From the NCBI GenBank assembly GCA_963969395.1, contig OZ017800.1, positions 11,812,479-11,876,478 of the forward strand: a stretch of DNA of 64,000 nucleotides. The letters are read 5' to 3'. The stretch comes from Pseudoscleropodium purum. Its lineage: Eukaryota; Streptophyta; Bryopsida; Hypnales; Brachytheciaceae. The notes beneath the pieces are model-generated. The model was given only the letters and a program-made list of their open reading frames with translations. It was not told the DNA's origin and made no database searches. Of this stretch, positions 12,231-24,847 are shown piece after piece. Made by a program: the position numbers and the translations under genes. Position 1 is the stretch's first letter. Each line of letters begins with the position of its first letter.

Positions 12231-13924
12231 ATGAATCGTGAGTAATTGAAGAATGATTGGATTCATATAATTTTGAATGAGTAATTGAAGCGGATGATTA
12301 GGCTCATCACAAATTAGGTGGTGCTAGTGTATAAGTAAATAATTAATAAAGCTAGCAATCTCCAAATGAATGAAGGACAACACAAATAGTTGAGATGTGC
12401 AAGGGACTAAGTCATCTCCTTCGCTAAAGTGATAGTTTTTACTATAAAAGTGAAGTGGCCTAGTAGAGTGAGGCATTCCTATAGTGATAGTAAATTCTAA
12501 TTTTGGAATAAAAATAAAATCTAAATATAGAACTAAAGTGATAAGGATTACAAGCAATATCAATTTAAGATTAAGAGATCTAAGGGAAGGGCTCTGATTT
12601 AGATTGGGAAAACTAGAGGGATTCAATGAACTTAGGAACAAGGCTTAGGGGAGAGGAGAGCAACTCTTCTTATGCTCTTTAAGGTTGGGAGGTTGAGCCA
12701 TGGCATTAAGCCCTTGGTGGCCAAATGCATAATTATTTATTTAATGCATTGAATTGTTATTGTTTCTATTATTTGCATTATTTGTTATTGAATTCATTAC
12801 AATACATTTGTAATCAATACTTTGAAAATTCATGATGTGTTCATATAATAGATCTAGCCTTTCACTTAGAAAATAGTGTCATTGCTCAGTTGGTCCTCCT
12901 TTTCAATTTTTATTCTAAATTCATTTAAATTCTTATTTAAATTTGTATTTTTTTTCAAACAAAAATTATGATTGTAGCAACTTGAAAAAATAAGTTTTTC
13001 TTTCTCTAAAGTAGAATTTGGTCCCAATTATGCAACTTTGAGCTATAAAAGAGAGGTCTAGAATTTATTGGCCACTCACATTTGATATTGAAAAAGTTTA
13101 GAACCTTTTTGAGCAATTGAACCAAATAGGTGGGACCAAATCCCTAATTAATATAGAAGACAAGCCAATGTGATTTAGATTGCACTTAATTGCATTTTGA
13201 TGTCATTAAAAAAAATCCAAGATGGACAAGAATACAATCTATAATTAGAATTGATAAAGAGGCCAAAATAAGGATGATATTTAATGACTTTAAAATGCAT
13301 TTGTCAACTATTAAGTTAAATATATTTCTTAATACAAAATAGAAAATTGTTGGCAAGGTCTTTATGTGAATAATTTTACTTAGATTTTCAAGATTTAACT
13401 ATCATTTGTGTTAAATGGAAGAAGTACTCAATTCAAGAATTTGACTTCTACTTAAAAGAAAATCAAATACAATGAAAGATTTGACTATTTTCAAAAGATT
13501 TATTTACTTAATTAGTTCATAGAAGATGCAATTGTAGGTGTGTATTGCAAGGATGCAAAATATTAAAGGTTCCCTTATTTTAGAGATTTATAGCCATAAA
13601 AATTGTATAGTCAATCATAACTCTTGCATATATAGAAGCTCCAATGCAATACACCCTCGAAAGATAGCCTCCTCTAGTATCTACCTTTTTCACTTAGTTT
13701 ATTTTCATCATTATAGCTAAATAAGGGTGCTAAAATTGTCTTTCCTTTAAAATTCTACGTGATTGTAGGGGAGCATTAAATACCATGAATTAGGAAATTG
13801 GGTAATAATAGAAACCATTAATTGTTCATGGTCATTAAAATCCCTCTCAAAATGACAACCTTGGCCACATGTGATATATGACTTGTTGACTTCCTCCACA
13901 TGGGGTGACCCTCCAAGTTCATGT
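12231..13924. other. AT-rich spacer between inverted minisatellite blocks
   Basis: No gene or further repeat boundary is visible. The frame at 12324-12641 (minus) and other short frames have no recognisable content. Confidence 0.5.
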
Positions 13925-14228
13925 TTTAGTAGTAGGTGTCAAAGTAGAAGTCAAGTCAATCAATACCATAAGCTTATTTAGTAGTGGGTAGGAAGTCAAG
14001 TTAGAGTCATTACTAGAAGTGCATTTAATAGTCGATGGAAAGTTAATCTAGAGTCATTACTAAAAACCCATTTAGTAGGTGACATCAAATTTGGATTTTA
14101 GTAGTAGGTGTTAAGAAAGAAGTCAAGTCAAAGTCAATCATTTAGTAGTGGACACCAAATTTAAGTTTTCATAGTAGTTGCCATAAAAGAAGTCAAGTTA
14201 AAGTTAGTCAATATGGGAAGACTATTTA
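13925..14228 (+). repeat. degenerate minisatellite, left part of interrupted block
   Basis: About four to five imperfect copies of a unit containing TTTTAGTAGTAGGTGTCAAA, GAAGTCAAGTCAA and CATTTAGTAGTGGACACCAA. It is the reverse complement of the block at 11790-12230. The array stops in mid-unit at ...ACTATTTA (14221-14228) and resumes at 20401 with TTAGTAGTGGACATGAAGTC. This is the expected pattern of an insertion into the array. Confidence 0.7.
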
Positions 14229-14869
14229 GGGCCTATTTCCATGGAGTCTCTGGATCTCTAGTTCCTAGAGGGGGCCAATTTACACGTTTGGAGGAAAGAG
14301 ACTATACAGTAGCATTCCATTGTTGTAAAATTAGGAATAATTGGGCACTTGTTCAATTGAAGTTAGAACTAGAGTCAAAACTTAAGCTAGTACCAGAGGC
14401 CTCCTATACAACAGTTGCAAAAAGGCACAAATTGAAGTTAGCCAAGATTGTTTGAACTAGAAGAAAATTTGTGTTTTTTTGGACAAGTGCTCAAACGTGT
14501 CTACATGTTTTCTGAAACGTCACGCATGTGTACTGTGGATGTTTAGAAAAATTCATCAAGATTGACATGGTAAAAACACAAGGAAAATTGAAAAAACATG
14601 CCATGTTTTTAATGAAATATCACAATAAACACAATTTTAAAAAGTGCCCAAAATGTGTCATGTAGCAGCCACATAAGTGCCACACAAGCAAGTAATGCCA
14701 TGTAGGATTTTTTTCACTTGATCAGAAGATGAGGTGGTAGTTGACATCATGTTTTTGAAAATTTTCATACTGTTTTTAGTGACATCAACTTAGATGTCCA
14801 TAAAAATTTGAATATTATTTTTAACAATATCAAATTTGACCTACAAACATTTTTTGAGACTTCTCTTAA

Positions 14870-15297
14870 GACATCAATTTTGATGTTAGCTAAGATGTAT
14901 GCCATATACAATACATCACACACAATACATTATACAACATACACAATATGCATACATTATACACAATATTGGCAATAATATTAAATGACTTGAAAAGCCT
15001 TATTGTCAATATTTTAGCATGAGAGGGCAAGTTATTTATGCAAGAGGGATGGGAGGAGAAAAGACAAAATATATGGGACATCTAAAATGTAATTTTTTTT
15101 AATTATAAAAACGAAATTTCAAATTTAAGTATTATGATGAATGTGATGTTGTGTTGCAAAAAACATTCAGACATTACGGAAGACGTCTTAGTTGACATTG
15201 CAAAAAAAATCTAAATGTCATAGTAGACGTCTCTATAAACATCACAAAAAACATCTACCTGGGACAAAAGACATCTTAGCTAACATCTACTATGACA
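14870..15297. repeat. small foldback with ATCTTAGCTAACATC arms
   Basis: TGATGTTAGCTAAGATGT at 14880-14897 is matched in inverse by ACATCTTAGCTAACATCTA near 15269-15287. Several related ACGTCT and GACATC phrases lie in between in both orientations. This suggests an old inverted-repeat element inside the larger Harbinger-like insertion. No reading frame. Confidence 0.45.
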
Positions 15298-16272
15298 ATG
15301 TTAGAATTCTAAAATGGCATTAAAACATGCTGACATGGCATGCCACTTCATGCTCTTTGATTTCCATATTATTCAAATGTCAATGCAAGTGACCTTTTTT
15401 GGAAAAAAAATGCTATATGGTTTGTTTTTACTTATTTATTCACATGTGGTAACTGTTTTACCTTAGTTCCCAAGATTTTCTAGAAAATTACTTGCAATCA
15501 AATTTGAAGCCCTTGCTAATGTGTACAAGTCATTTGTAGTCTTTCTATCTTTCCTCTTGTCCCAAGTCAAATCCAAAATGTTGGTCTTAACAAAAACTGT
15601 AAGCTCTAAGAATTCTCTCAATTTCTTTAAATGTATTATATATTTTATGAAATCAAAGATCTTTTGTAATTTTCCCTACAAGATGTATTTTACATCACAT
15701 TAATTTAAAAGAGCCTTCAACAATAGAAAATGAAGATTTGAAGTGGACACCCTTGCACAAAATGTTGAATTGAAAAATTATAATCATTCATCATGAAAAT
15801 CAAATGTTCAATATTGAAGCTACACTTAAAGAAGATGTCACTCTTAGAAATAACTAATTAAAATAGTGAATATTTTAGGATTTCTATTATTTTAAAGTTT
15901 AGTCAACACCAAAAAGTGGTGCCTTTGCATTTTGGATTTACATGTCATAGACGTAATAGCAAAAGGTGAATATCTACTTTTATATTATTATTACTTTACT
16001 TACATTTTAAAGATAATTTTTTTATTAATGAAATAATGAAATTGGATAGAATTTTCATGTATAGGAGAAAAACTACTTCATAGAATTTCAAGATGATAAC
16101 AAAATTGTTTCTAAACATGCAAAGAAGAATTTGTGCTAGAATACTGAACATGGCTATGATATGAAAAGTGCAACATCTTTTAATCTATTTACAATCTAAT
16201 TATTTTAAAGCCTTCAATGGAAAATGAAATAAGTGCAACATACAATAGAAGTGAGTGCAAAATCATTGATGT

Positions 16273-16532
16273 CACATTTAACTACTTTTGGACTTTTAAA
16301 AGTCTAGAATTAATAATAGTCACCACGAGGAAAAAAAATGTTCATGAGGACATAATCCAAAACATCGGGAGATCAATCTAAAACATTGGGAGATCTATAT
16401 AAACATCAAGAGATCTATACAATCATTGAGAGGTCTATACAATCATTGGGAGATCTCCCAATGTTAACATCAAAAGATTTGTTGATGTATAGTCCATAAT
16501 TCATTAAATAATCCAAAAGTAGTTAAATGTGG
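16273..16532. mobile_element. MITE-like element with 20-bp inverted ends
   Basis: The left end CACATTTAACTACTTTTGGA (16273-16292) is matched in inverse by TCCAAAAGTAGTTAAATGTG (16512-16531). The 260-bp interior contains the 20-bp tandem array at 16361-16463. It has no coding frame. The flanking target duplication is not resolved, so its superfamily is open. Confidence 0.6.
16361..16463 (+). repeat. 20-bp tandem repeat, about five copies
   Basis: Five consecutive units in exact 20-base register starting at 16361, 16381, 16401, 16421 and 16441, of the form AAACATTGGGAGATCTATAC with one to five changes each. The last unit runs into a perfect palindrome, CATTGGGAGATCTCCCAATG (16444-16463), that could form a hairpin. 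The array sits in the middle of the inverted-end element 16273-16532. Confidence 0.75.
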
Positions 16533-18270
16533 CATATTGTTTTGTTTCCAATTTTCTTTGTTGTTTGGAAGAAGATATAAAGAATAATTACACTAAGAAA
16601 ACATCCAAAACATCCTTAGAAAATAACTAAGCTTCTAGCTTCTCTATATATTCAAATTGTTGCACCTTGGTACATGTGTGAAATATGACTTTCATAATAC
16701 AAAAGGTTATTTATATATGCAAAAGGTTGCTTGTATAATGTTAAAAGCTTCTTTTATAATTTGAAAAGGTGCCTTTATACCATACCACTTTGTTAGGGTT
16801 GGCAAAAAAATTACTTTTCAGTAAACCCAAAAATAAAATAAAATAAACAAGAGAAATTGTCAAATTCACCAAAAATTAACCCTTGACATTCCATTGGTCC
16901 CTTGAGAAAAAAATGGTACAAGTAGAAATGGTGTAAAAATTTGTACAATTAGTGTGAAAAAATTTCAATTGGTTAAGCTTTATTTTTTATAACCAAAACA
17001 ATCACTACAGAATCCTTGAAGTCAAATTCTACTACAAATTTATCCTTTTATTTAATAGATGTATAAAATTTTGATATTTTTTACTAGTGTAAAATTTTTC
17101 TTTTTTTCTTTTTCTTTAAGTTGACTTTTCAATAATTTGGATGAAAAAATCAAATTATTGTAATTTTTTAAAGCTATAGATGAAGATTTAATTATATCAA
17201 TTAGAATATATATTAGAATAATCTATAATTTTTACCATAAGTAGAAGACAGAATGAAAAATATAATTTTATAACTTGTATCTTAAATAAGTTTAAAAAAA
17301 TAATATACAAATGAAAAATATACAATACTGTACTATTCCGATACAAACACATAGAGCTTTCAATTGCAATAATTCCATCAATTTTTGACATTTTTTAAAA
17401 TTTTGAAATAGAGAAGAAACAAAACTTGTCAAACTTCATTTAAAATTTTTTTTAATCAAATTTCAAAAGTCGTTTTTTGGAAAGTTGCTATCAAGGTTGA
17501 CTAAGGTGCATCCACTTTTAGAATGTGTGGACCTTTAGAGATTAAAGACCAAAAAAATAATAAATAATAAAAATAAAACTTTGTGCTATTAATTAAGGAA
17601 AAGATCACATATAGAAATCCAAATAGGCTATTTTTTGTTTTTTCAACAACCAAATATGATGCTACGATTCCTTTAAAACTGCCAAAACAAGGCAATGTGT
17701 TGATATTTTAGATCATTTTTTTAGAACAAATCATAAGAAGAAGCTTGAATGAAGAATCTTGAAAACAAAAATCAGCCAATAAATTGCAGGGCTTGATTAG
17801 CACATGATAGTTTGCTTACATAATTGAAAAAATTGTGAATTTAAAAACAAATCCCATCAATCAAAATATGGAATTACAAAATTTTGAAATTTGATGTGGC
17901 ATTCACCCAACCACCTCAAACTACAATTTTTTAATTATTATTTTTTAATTTAAAAATCTTTTAAAAAGATTTTCATTTTTTCATTTTTTTTCATTGTGGC
18001 TACTATTCATCATTGAATTGAACAATGGCCTATGGCCCTCAAAGAAGCTATGAGTTCCATTGAAGGGAACTCTTTAAAAGAAAACAATCCCTTTGAGGGT
18101 TTATTGTTTTCCTAATGTCTATAGTCAAACTTCATAAGTATTTTATCACATGATTTGAGATAAGTAATTAAAATATCCTATGATTAAATTTTTCAAAAAT
18201 GGCCTTTAGATTTTAAATGACCAAGTTGTTATAAAAATAAAAAGTGCCCAATATTAGTCCAAAAGTTTAA

Positions 18271-19197
18271 CCCCTAAAGGACCAAGTTGCGTTTTTTAGC
18301 AACATAACTTTTTTTAATAGGTGCATGTAAGTGGAGATTTTTATATTTTTGGCCCAAATTTTAATAGAAGGTATGGACAAGGAATATCTTTCATATGCAC
18401 AAAATTTCAAGACATATTAAAATATGAGTCAAAAGTTATGGCCTAATATGTAGTTTGTTTCTCAATTTGCGCAATTCTAGCAAATCTGAAAAAAATCTCT
18501 TTTTTTCAAAAATAAAAATTTGAAATTAATTTTCTACATTTATATATACATAGAAAGCTTTGAATCATTCCATTTTGATCAATGAGTCAAAAGTTATGAG
18601 GTGTTTTAGTTTGTGGGTAGTTATGGATTCTTTACTCCAAAATAAACTTTAAAGTTCTTTATTGAACTCAATTTTCAATATTTTTGGAAAAAAATAGAAA
18701 TATTAGATGAAGATCGTTTATTACAACATTACCACCATTGGGATTGGCATTTTTCAATTCCATAACTAAATTATTAACAATTTAGTATTTTGATTCATTC
18801 TCTACTTCTTTCTACTTACTATTTTTTTCCTATATGTTGTACAATTCCAAATGATCTCAAATTTTTCAAGCATGTAGCCAACATGCCTTGAAGAATGAAT
18901 CCAAAGAGTTGCAACCATTTTGGACATTGTTTCATTCAAATGTGACCTTGTGAAGTGCAGCTGCCCGGTTATTCGAAGGGCCCAAAAAAGGCTTTTTGTC
19001 AATTCAAATACTAATATCTTGTAATCTATATGGTGAAAAAATTTGGAATTTTTTCCGCATATTCTAAAATTGTCATACTACAAGATCCTATAATTGGATG
19101 TATTGAAAAATGTTTTTAAATGTTTTTTTGGTACTTGTCCTAAAAGTTGTAGTTTTAGAGTGTTTTTGGTGAAAATATAGTCAAAGAACTTTAGGGA
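18271..19197. mobile_element. TTAA-flanked inverted-repeat element (copy 2)
   Basis: A 927-bp segment between TTAA at 18267-18270 and TTAA at 19198-19201. The left end reads CCCCTAAAGGACCAAG. The right end on the minus strand reads TCCCTAAAGTTCTTTG. These ends belong to the same YCCCTAAA class as 3672-4317, 26283-27001, 29566-30354 and 38141-39683. The interior is AT-rich without a transposase frame. It lies within the larger 14229-20400 insertion, so it either arrived later or was carried along. Confidence 0.55.
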
Positions 19198-20400
19198 TTA
19201 AAATAAATTTCAATTACCATCTACTATCCAAAAAAAATTTGGTGGTAACGTGAAGGATTTTCTATATTAACATTTACAAGATTGCAAAAAGGAGAAGTCG
19301 TTTTATAATGATAATTAATGTTCATCATCAATCCTCAAAGGATATGGGATAGTTTGAAGATGAAAGCTTGATGGCCCATTTCTATTGCAAAGTGCACAAA
19401 ATTTTAGAAACTTTTAAGTGTGTTGCCCCAAGCTATTCACTTATTTAGCAATTTCACAAATCCTATTGAAACCGCAGTATCTTTTTAGGTTATACTAATT
19501 TGAATCTAATTCTCATTATTGTTAGTCCAAGAATCCTACATATAGAATAATGGAAAAATAGAAAAATATTTTTATTTCTTCTAAAAGAAATTGCAATTTT
19601 TAAATTAAAATGAATGTATGTCTATAGAAGTATGACCTCATTCTATTGATAGAAGATCTTGTTAAAAAAAAAGGCAATGAGAACGAACTTAGTGGTTGAA
19701 TTTGGCTCTTGTCATTAGCCATTCAAAACTTAAATATAGAATGAAGAAACTAATGTCCTAAACTTTAGTAAACTATTTTTCTTAACTACTTTCATTACAT
19801 TGGATTTTTTCATGAAAGGATTTGGAAACTACAACTTCTATGCACATCTAAGGAATTCTCTTTTGAAAGGACACAAATGACCTGCCTCTCTTTTCTATTT
19901 ACCACAGTTGGTCAACTTTCAACTTGATCCTACAAGAACTTTCCCAAATAGTCCAACTATGATGAAGACTCCTATTGCCAACGTGGTAGTCTCGTGTTTT
20001 TTAGGATGTTTCACAAAATGCATTGATGTTCATTGTCATGTTTCAATTAACATTCTCGTCAAATAAAACATTCACTTGCTTTACATTTGATATCTATGTG
20101 TTCGCAATAACATCCTCAAAAATTCTCACTCACAAAGCAACCACTGCATTCAGGAGCTTTTGTTCTACAAAACATGACCATCTGTTGAAAACATTCTAAA
20201 AATCATTGGCTTCGTCTAGTGTTGTTTTTTGAAATTAGGAGGGTGTAGTTTTGCTTCTAGACCCTTTAGATTTGTATTCCCAAAGTCTATCGACTGGAGC
20301 CTGGAAGGTTGGTTAGATGTCTAGGGCCTCCCAAATTGGCTATGGAAACCGCTTGGAGCTCTAGGTCCTAGACGTCTAGGTACTCCATGGAAACGTGTTC

Positions 20401-20600
20401 TTAGTAGTGGACATGAAGTCATTCCAAAGTCATTATAAAAGCCCATTTAGTATTAGACATCAAAGTTGGTTTTTATTAGTAGGTGTTTAATCATTTTTTG
20501 AATAGAAAACTAGAGTCAAATTTTGAATGGGAAGTTCAAAGTAAGGTTTTAGTAGTGGGTATCAAAGCCAACTTTACTATATTCATTGGCTACATGGTTG
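20401..20600 (+). repeat. degenerate minisatellite, right part of interrupted block
   Basis: Continuation of the array broken at 14228, in the same orientation: TTAGTAGTGGACATGAAGTC, AAAGCCCATTTAGTATTAGAC and GGTTTTAGTAGTGGGTATCA phrases. The first three bases repeat the TTA that ends the left part. Confidence 0.65.
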
Positions 20601-21230
20601 GCTCTCCTTGAATGTGATCAAAATTAGGTGTTAAATTTTCTATTCAAAACTTGTTTCTAATGCCTTCTAGTAATCTAATTCAAATGAATTATAGCATTTC
20701 CACCATGGTCCTCAAAACATCTCACACTTGTCAAACTTAGATGATAAATGCTTTAGAACCCTCAAAATATTCTTATGGCATTTCATAATATTCTTAGTTG
20801 TTGAAACTCCCTACTACAACTACAATCAAAGAAATATCCCTTTTTTGGAATATCTATTGGATAATCGAATTCAAATTGGTGTCAACTTGCCTATTAACCA
20901 ACGTGGGCTTAAAAATATTATGTCAATTCTAGTGTGTCAAACAATGGCCCATCAAATCTAAATCAATTAACTTTATTCTATATTTTGCTTGGTAATTGGT
21001 CAATTCAATATTCATGTGGAACATTGGGTGAATAAAAGGACAAGAGTTTTGAGGAAATCATCCCTTTTGAAAATCATCTACTTTTCAAAAGAAAAAGTGC
21101 TCATTCAAGGTCAAACTAATGCACATGATTTCCCCTTTTTGCATAAAACTTCAAGGATGAACAACACCACTTCTATCCTACATACAAAGATTCTTCAACA
21201 TTTAAAAGTTAAAAGATAAATAGATGTTAC
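20601..21230. other. intergenic, no feature seen
   Basis: AT-rich sequence with two short open frames (20728-20961 and 20989-21219, plus) that carry no recognisable motif and are judged to be chance. Confidence 0.5.
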
Positions 21231-22078
21231 TCCGTAACTTTTAGTGTATCAAATTTAGGGCACGTGGGTACAGATGCTCTTATGCTTTGCAATTTCACAT
21301 TTCCCACTAACTATTATAATCTAAGTTCATTGCCCGTACTGTGTAACGGATCCTTCTGAGATCTTTCATAACCTAAGGTATTTAATTTAAAAAGTTTTGG
21401 CTTGGCAACTATATTTCTGACTTTTGAAGACTCGAACATAACGGTACCTGAAAGCCCCCCAATAAGTGTTTCTAAATCAAAAGCCTCGTGCACAGCACAC
21501 CAACAGAAAGGTTCACCAGACTAAACAACTTCCTCGTTTCCCAAGGTCGTGCATACATTATAAAATCGCTTGTCGTAAATTTAGTATGAAACCAGAACAC
21601 GCATTTCACATCCACCACGGCAAGTGCACACGTTCCTCCAAAAATAAGCAACTCCCCTGCACAACTTCAGTAACAAGAATAGGAAATTGTTTCTAAGCAT
21701 CTTCAGTTGAAGACCATCCTTCCAGTAAATGAACCTGTGCTGCGACCATTCCCTCAGAACATTATAGCCATCAGCTTCTGATTCATAACCTCTACCACGA
21801 AAACTCATGCTCGTCAGAATCACCACTCACTGAATGACAAATGACATACAGATCACTGAAGTCACTGAGTAGTTTGCGTGGCATGAACCGCAGTTCACCA
21901 AGTACATGGTCCTGCAACTTTATAAACTCTAGCTAAGAAAATTGGAGGGACACCCAGGCAAGATGTTATACCAACCCTGCTTTTATCACGTATAATGATA
22001 CTCTTCTACTGGTTGCAACGAGAACAAAACTCATCCTACCAAACAACTCAACCCAGAGCAAGGAAGATTTCTAACTCC
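21231..22078 (-). other. probable 3' UTR and flank of aldolase gene
   Basis: Base composition shifts to gene-like GC levels immediately downstream of the aldolase stop codon. No conserved frame is present. I assign it as 3' UTR plus flank from position only; the polyadenylation site is not determined. Confidence 0.4.
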
Positions 22079-24522
22079 TCAGTAAGTGTATCCCTTCACG
22101 AACATGCCCTCCTTCGCCTCCTTAGCTTCGCCCTCTGCTGAGTACTTGCCCAATTGTGCCAATGAGTTGGCCTTCGCACGCACAAGAAGAGCTTTCTTCG
22201 CAGCGTCCAAATTCTCAGGTTGCCCCTTCCACGTCTTCAGAACAGAGTTCTGAAGAGCCCGGGCGTATGAGAAAGACACATGCCATGGGTTGGGGCTCTG
22301 GTTCATTGCGTTCAGGTTCAGCGTGGCTTCCACCTCAGACTGGCCTCCCGACAAAAACTGCAGCATCGAAGGCACAACAGCACACATAATCAGCGACGTA
22401 ACAGTAATTTCACTGCGCTCAATGCAATTACATATGGAAGAGCTCAAGCTGGCAAGGGCTCCATAAACCAACCAGTTTCTTAAACTGACCCAATACAAGG
22501 GCCAATTATTTCAGCTCCATAACACACGAATTAGACAAAATCCTTTCACATACCATGATTCCAGGCACGGCAGGTGGAACGCGTCTCCTCAACATCTTCA
22601 ATGTGTAGTCCGCAACCTGCTCCGGAGTTGCCCTGTCGGGGCACTCGGCTCCAGGAGTCACCATGCTGGGCTTCAGCAAGATACCCTCGAAGAGGACATT
22701 GTTCTCGGCCAAGAAGTAGAACACCTTCGACCACACCTTTTCGGCCACCTCCAAAGTCCTGTTAATTCCGTGGCTTCCATCCAGAAGGATCTCGGGCTCC
22801 ACGATTGGCACCAAACCAGTATCCTACAGCAGATAAAACACATCCCGTTAGTCACCTAAAACTTTCTGGATAAACAACACCATTCTCTTGCTCAAGTCAC
22901 ATTCCCATGAGCTCCAAAACTGGACACAAGCTTCTCTGAGGAATTGAGGCCGCGCATGTGCAAAATTGTCTCTCCAGTCCGAAGGAAAACCTCTCAATAA
23001 ACGTCCCGGCGTGCAAAATTAGACTCAGGTAAAAAATTACCGCACATAGTATTTAGACGAGGTCACGAACCACATTAACATGAACCCATGTCAAATACAC
23101 ATCCCTACAAAAAGAAATATTCGAAGTTTCAAAAAAGTTCCAACAAGCTTGAGAATGTACAGTACTAGCTAACCGTAACACACCTGGCAAATTGCGGCAT
23201 AACGAGCAAGACCCCAGGCAGCTTCAGTAACAGCCAAATCAGTAGGCCCGTTGGGAATGCTAACGACAGTCCTCCTGCACATCCAAAAGCACTTGATCCT
23301 CAGCAATCGAAACAGCCCCAAAACAAGACCAAAAATCATGGAAAAGACGGCCTTAAACAGCATGCTCACAACATCACCGTTTCCAGAGGCTACATAGTGA
23401 ACTCCATCACAACATCTCGGGAACCTCGAAAGTCACAATACACAAAAGATGCTTTTCTTACCACTTGGCAAACCTCGCTCCTTGTTGGTAGTAGGCAGCG
23501 GTCCTGGAAGCCAACCCGTCCAACCCCTGGCACCACGACTCGTCGTTGGATCCCGGAAGAGGCACCAGACCTTTGTCCACCTTAATTCCAGGCATAATTC
23601 CGCCCTCCACCAAGCAATCCACCATCTTCTTCCCGTCGGTGGTCGACTGATACAAAGTCTCCTCGAACATGATCGCTCCGGAGATGTACTCGCCCAACCC
23701 CGGGGTGGTGCACAACAGCTGCCGGTACGCCTGACGATTAACCTCGTTATTCTCCAGACCGATCGAAGCCAACCGCTTGCCGCAGGTCGCATTGGACTCG
23801 TCAATTGCCAAGATGCCGCGACCCGGCGAGGCGATCGTTTTCTGCAACGCAACAATCCGGAGTATTTCAAAACCATAAAAATTCTTTACCCGAACCCAAA
23901 TTCCCAAAAAACTACAAAAATCACCAAACTTATCACCCGATCACCCGATCGCAAAACAAAACCAACCTACGGTCTTAACAACCAGCGATCGTCGCACGCA
24001 AACCTTTCCCTTCAACAAACTCACACGCACTCAAATTTCCGAACAAACCCAAAACAAAACCGATCGGCGATCGCACAGCACTTAACCAAAAAAATCATCC
24101 ACTGCGTTCTAAACGAACCCGCGATCGTCCAAAACTCATTTCCCATTCCACAAACCCGCACACACCAAAAAAATTTCCAAAAAAACAAAAGACCCAACCG
24201 ATCAGCGATCGGTTAATCACCTAACAAAAACATAATCAATAACTCGGTTCTTAACAAACAATCAATAACACAAACACCGTTCCCGTAACAAACTCCTACA
24301 AATTCAAAACAATTCGAACAAACAAAACAGAATTTTTTTTTAATCGAGTCGAGTACGTACCGCGGTCTTAACAAGCTCCTCGTCGTATCCTCCCGCGCGG
24401 ACGGCAAGCGCGACATGACTCGCAGTCTTGTTCCCTCCGAGCTTGCTCTTCTGCTCCAAGACACTCCCGCAGAAGCTCGTCTTGAGCGCCATACCCGTGC
24501 TCATTCCCACGGCGGCGGCCAT
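22079..24522 (-). CDS. FBA: fructose-bisphosphate aldolase class I, plastid
   Basis: Five exons join in phase with GT-AG junctions: 24361-24522, 23462-23841, 23184-23274, 22554-22823 and 22079-22357. They give 1182 nt and 393 residues, the usual length for plant plastid aldolase. Residues 1 to about 45 look like a transit peptide. The remainder shows ASPGRGILAIDESNATCGKR (residues about 59-78), GIKVDKG near 139-145, VEPEILLDG near 219-227, the Schiff-base lysine in GILLKPSMVTPG (K262), and the C-terminal tyrosine of MFVKGYTY (Y393), which is needed for fructose-bisphosphate cleavage. The enzyme interconverts fructose-1,6-bisphosphate with triose phosphates (and sedoheptulose bisphosphate) in the Calvin cycle. 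All catalytic residues I can check are present, so the gene looks functional. The first intron (23842-24360) is unusually rich in CGATCG. Confidence 0.97.
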
Positions 24523-24564
24523 GTCGAATGCTTCTTTTTGAACAAGGAAATTGGCGAGAGAAGG

Positions 24565-24573
24565 TTTTATATA
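24565..24573 (-). promoter_or_regulatory. TATA-like box close to aldolase ATG
   Basis: The minus strand reads TATATAAAA 43-51 bases upstream of the ATG. If used, the leader would be only about 10-20 nt. A second candidate, CTTATAAG at 24699-24706, would give a more usual leader of about 150 nt. The sequence alone does not decide between them. Confidence 0.4.
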
Positions 24574-24698
24574 CTCGCCTGCGATCGACAGAGAACGGAC
24601 AAGAGAGGAGAAAGCTGCAACAAGAGAGGAATGAAAAGCTGGCGAGGGGGAAGCAGAGCCGTAGACTGAGAAGGAAGAGGAATCGTCGGCTGGCGCGT

Positions 24699-24706
24699 CT
24701 TATAAG
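24699..24706 (-). promoter_or_regulatory. alternative TATA-like box of aldolase gene
   Basis: The palindromic CTTATAAG sits in GC-rich sequence about 180 bases upstream of the ATG. It fits a transcription start near 24670 and a leader of about 150 bases. It competes with the box at 24565-24573. Confidence 0.35.
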
Positions 24707-24847
24707 GCGTTCGATGCGATCGAGAAGCAGGCGCTTCGGGGAGGCGAAGGGGTCCCGGGCTTCGGTCCCCGGCTTGGGCCCTGGGGATGCTTTGGAAGAG
24801 GCGACTCGGACCCTGGCTGGGTTCCTTCGAGTGTTCCCTTGACATTA

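Larger units (their letters stand above)
14229..20400. mobile_element. PIF/Harbinger-like element inserted in minisatellite
   Basis: A 6172-bp segment. The left end reads GGGCCTATTTCCATGGAGTC. The right end, read on the minus strand, is GAACACGTTTCCATGGAGTA. The two ends share TTTCCATGGAGT and, further in, a CTAG..CCTAGAG block. The segment is flanked by TTA on both sides (14226-14228 and 20401-20403), and the minisatellite unit continues across the insertion site. A GGGCC start with a three-base TTA/TAA duplication is typical of PIF/Harbinger (Tourist) elements. No transposase frame survives. Smaller elements (16273-16532 and 18271-19197) appear nested inside. Confidence 0.65.

Noticed and set aside
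16361..16463. CRISPR-like array
   Set aside because: The units are contiguous with no spacers and the context is a plant nuclear genome; it is a simple tandem repeat.
23449..24216. 255-codon plus frame across the aldolase gene
   Set aside because: It is antisense to exon 2 and intron 1 of a clearly conserved gene; the frame is open because of codon bias on the other strand.
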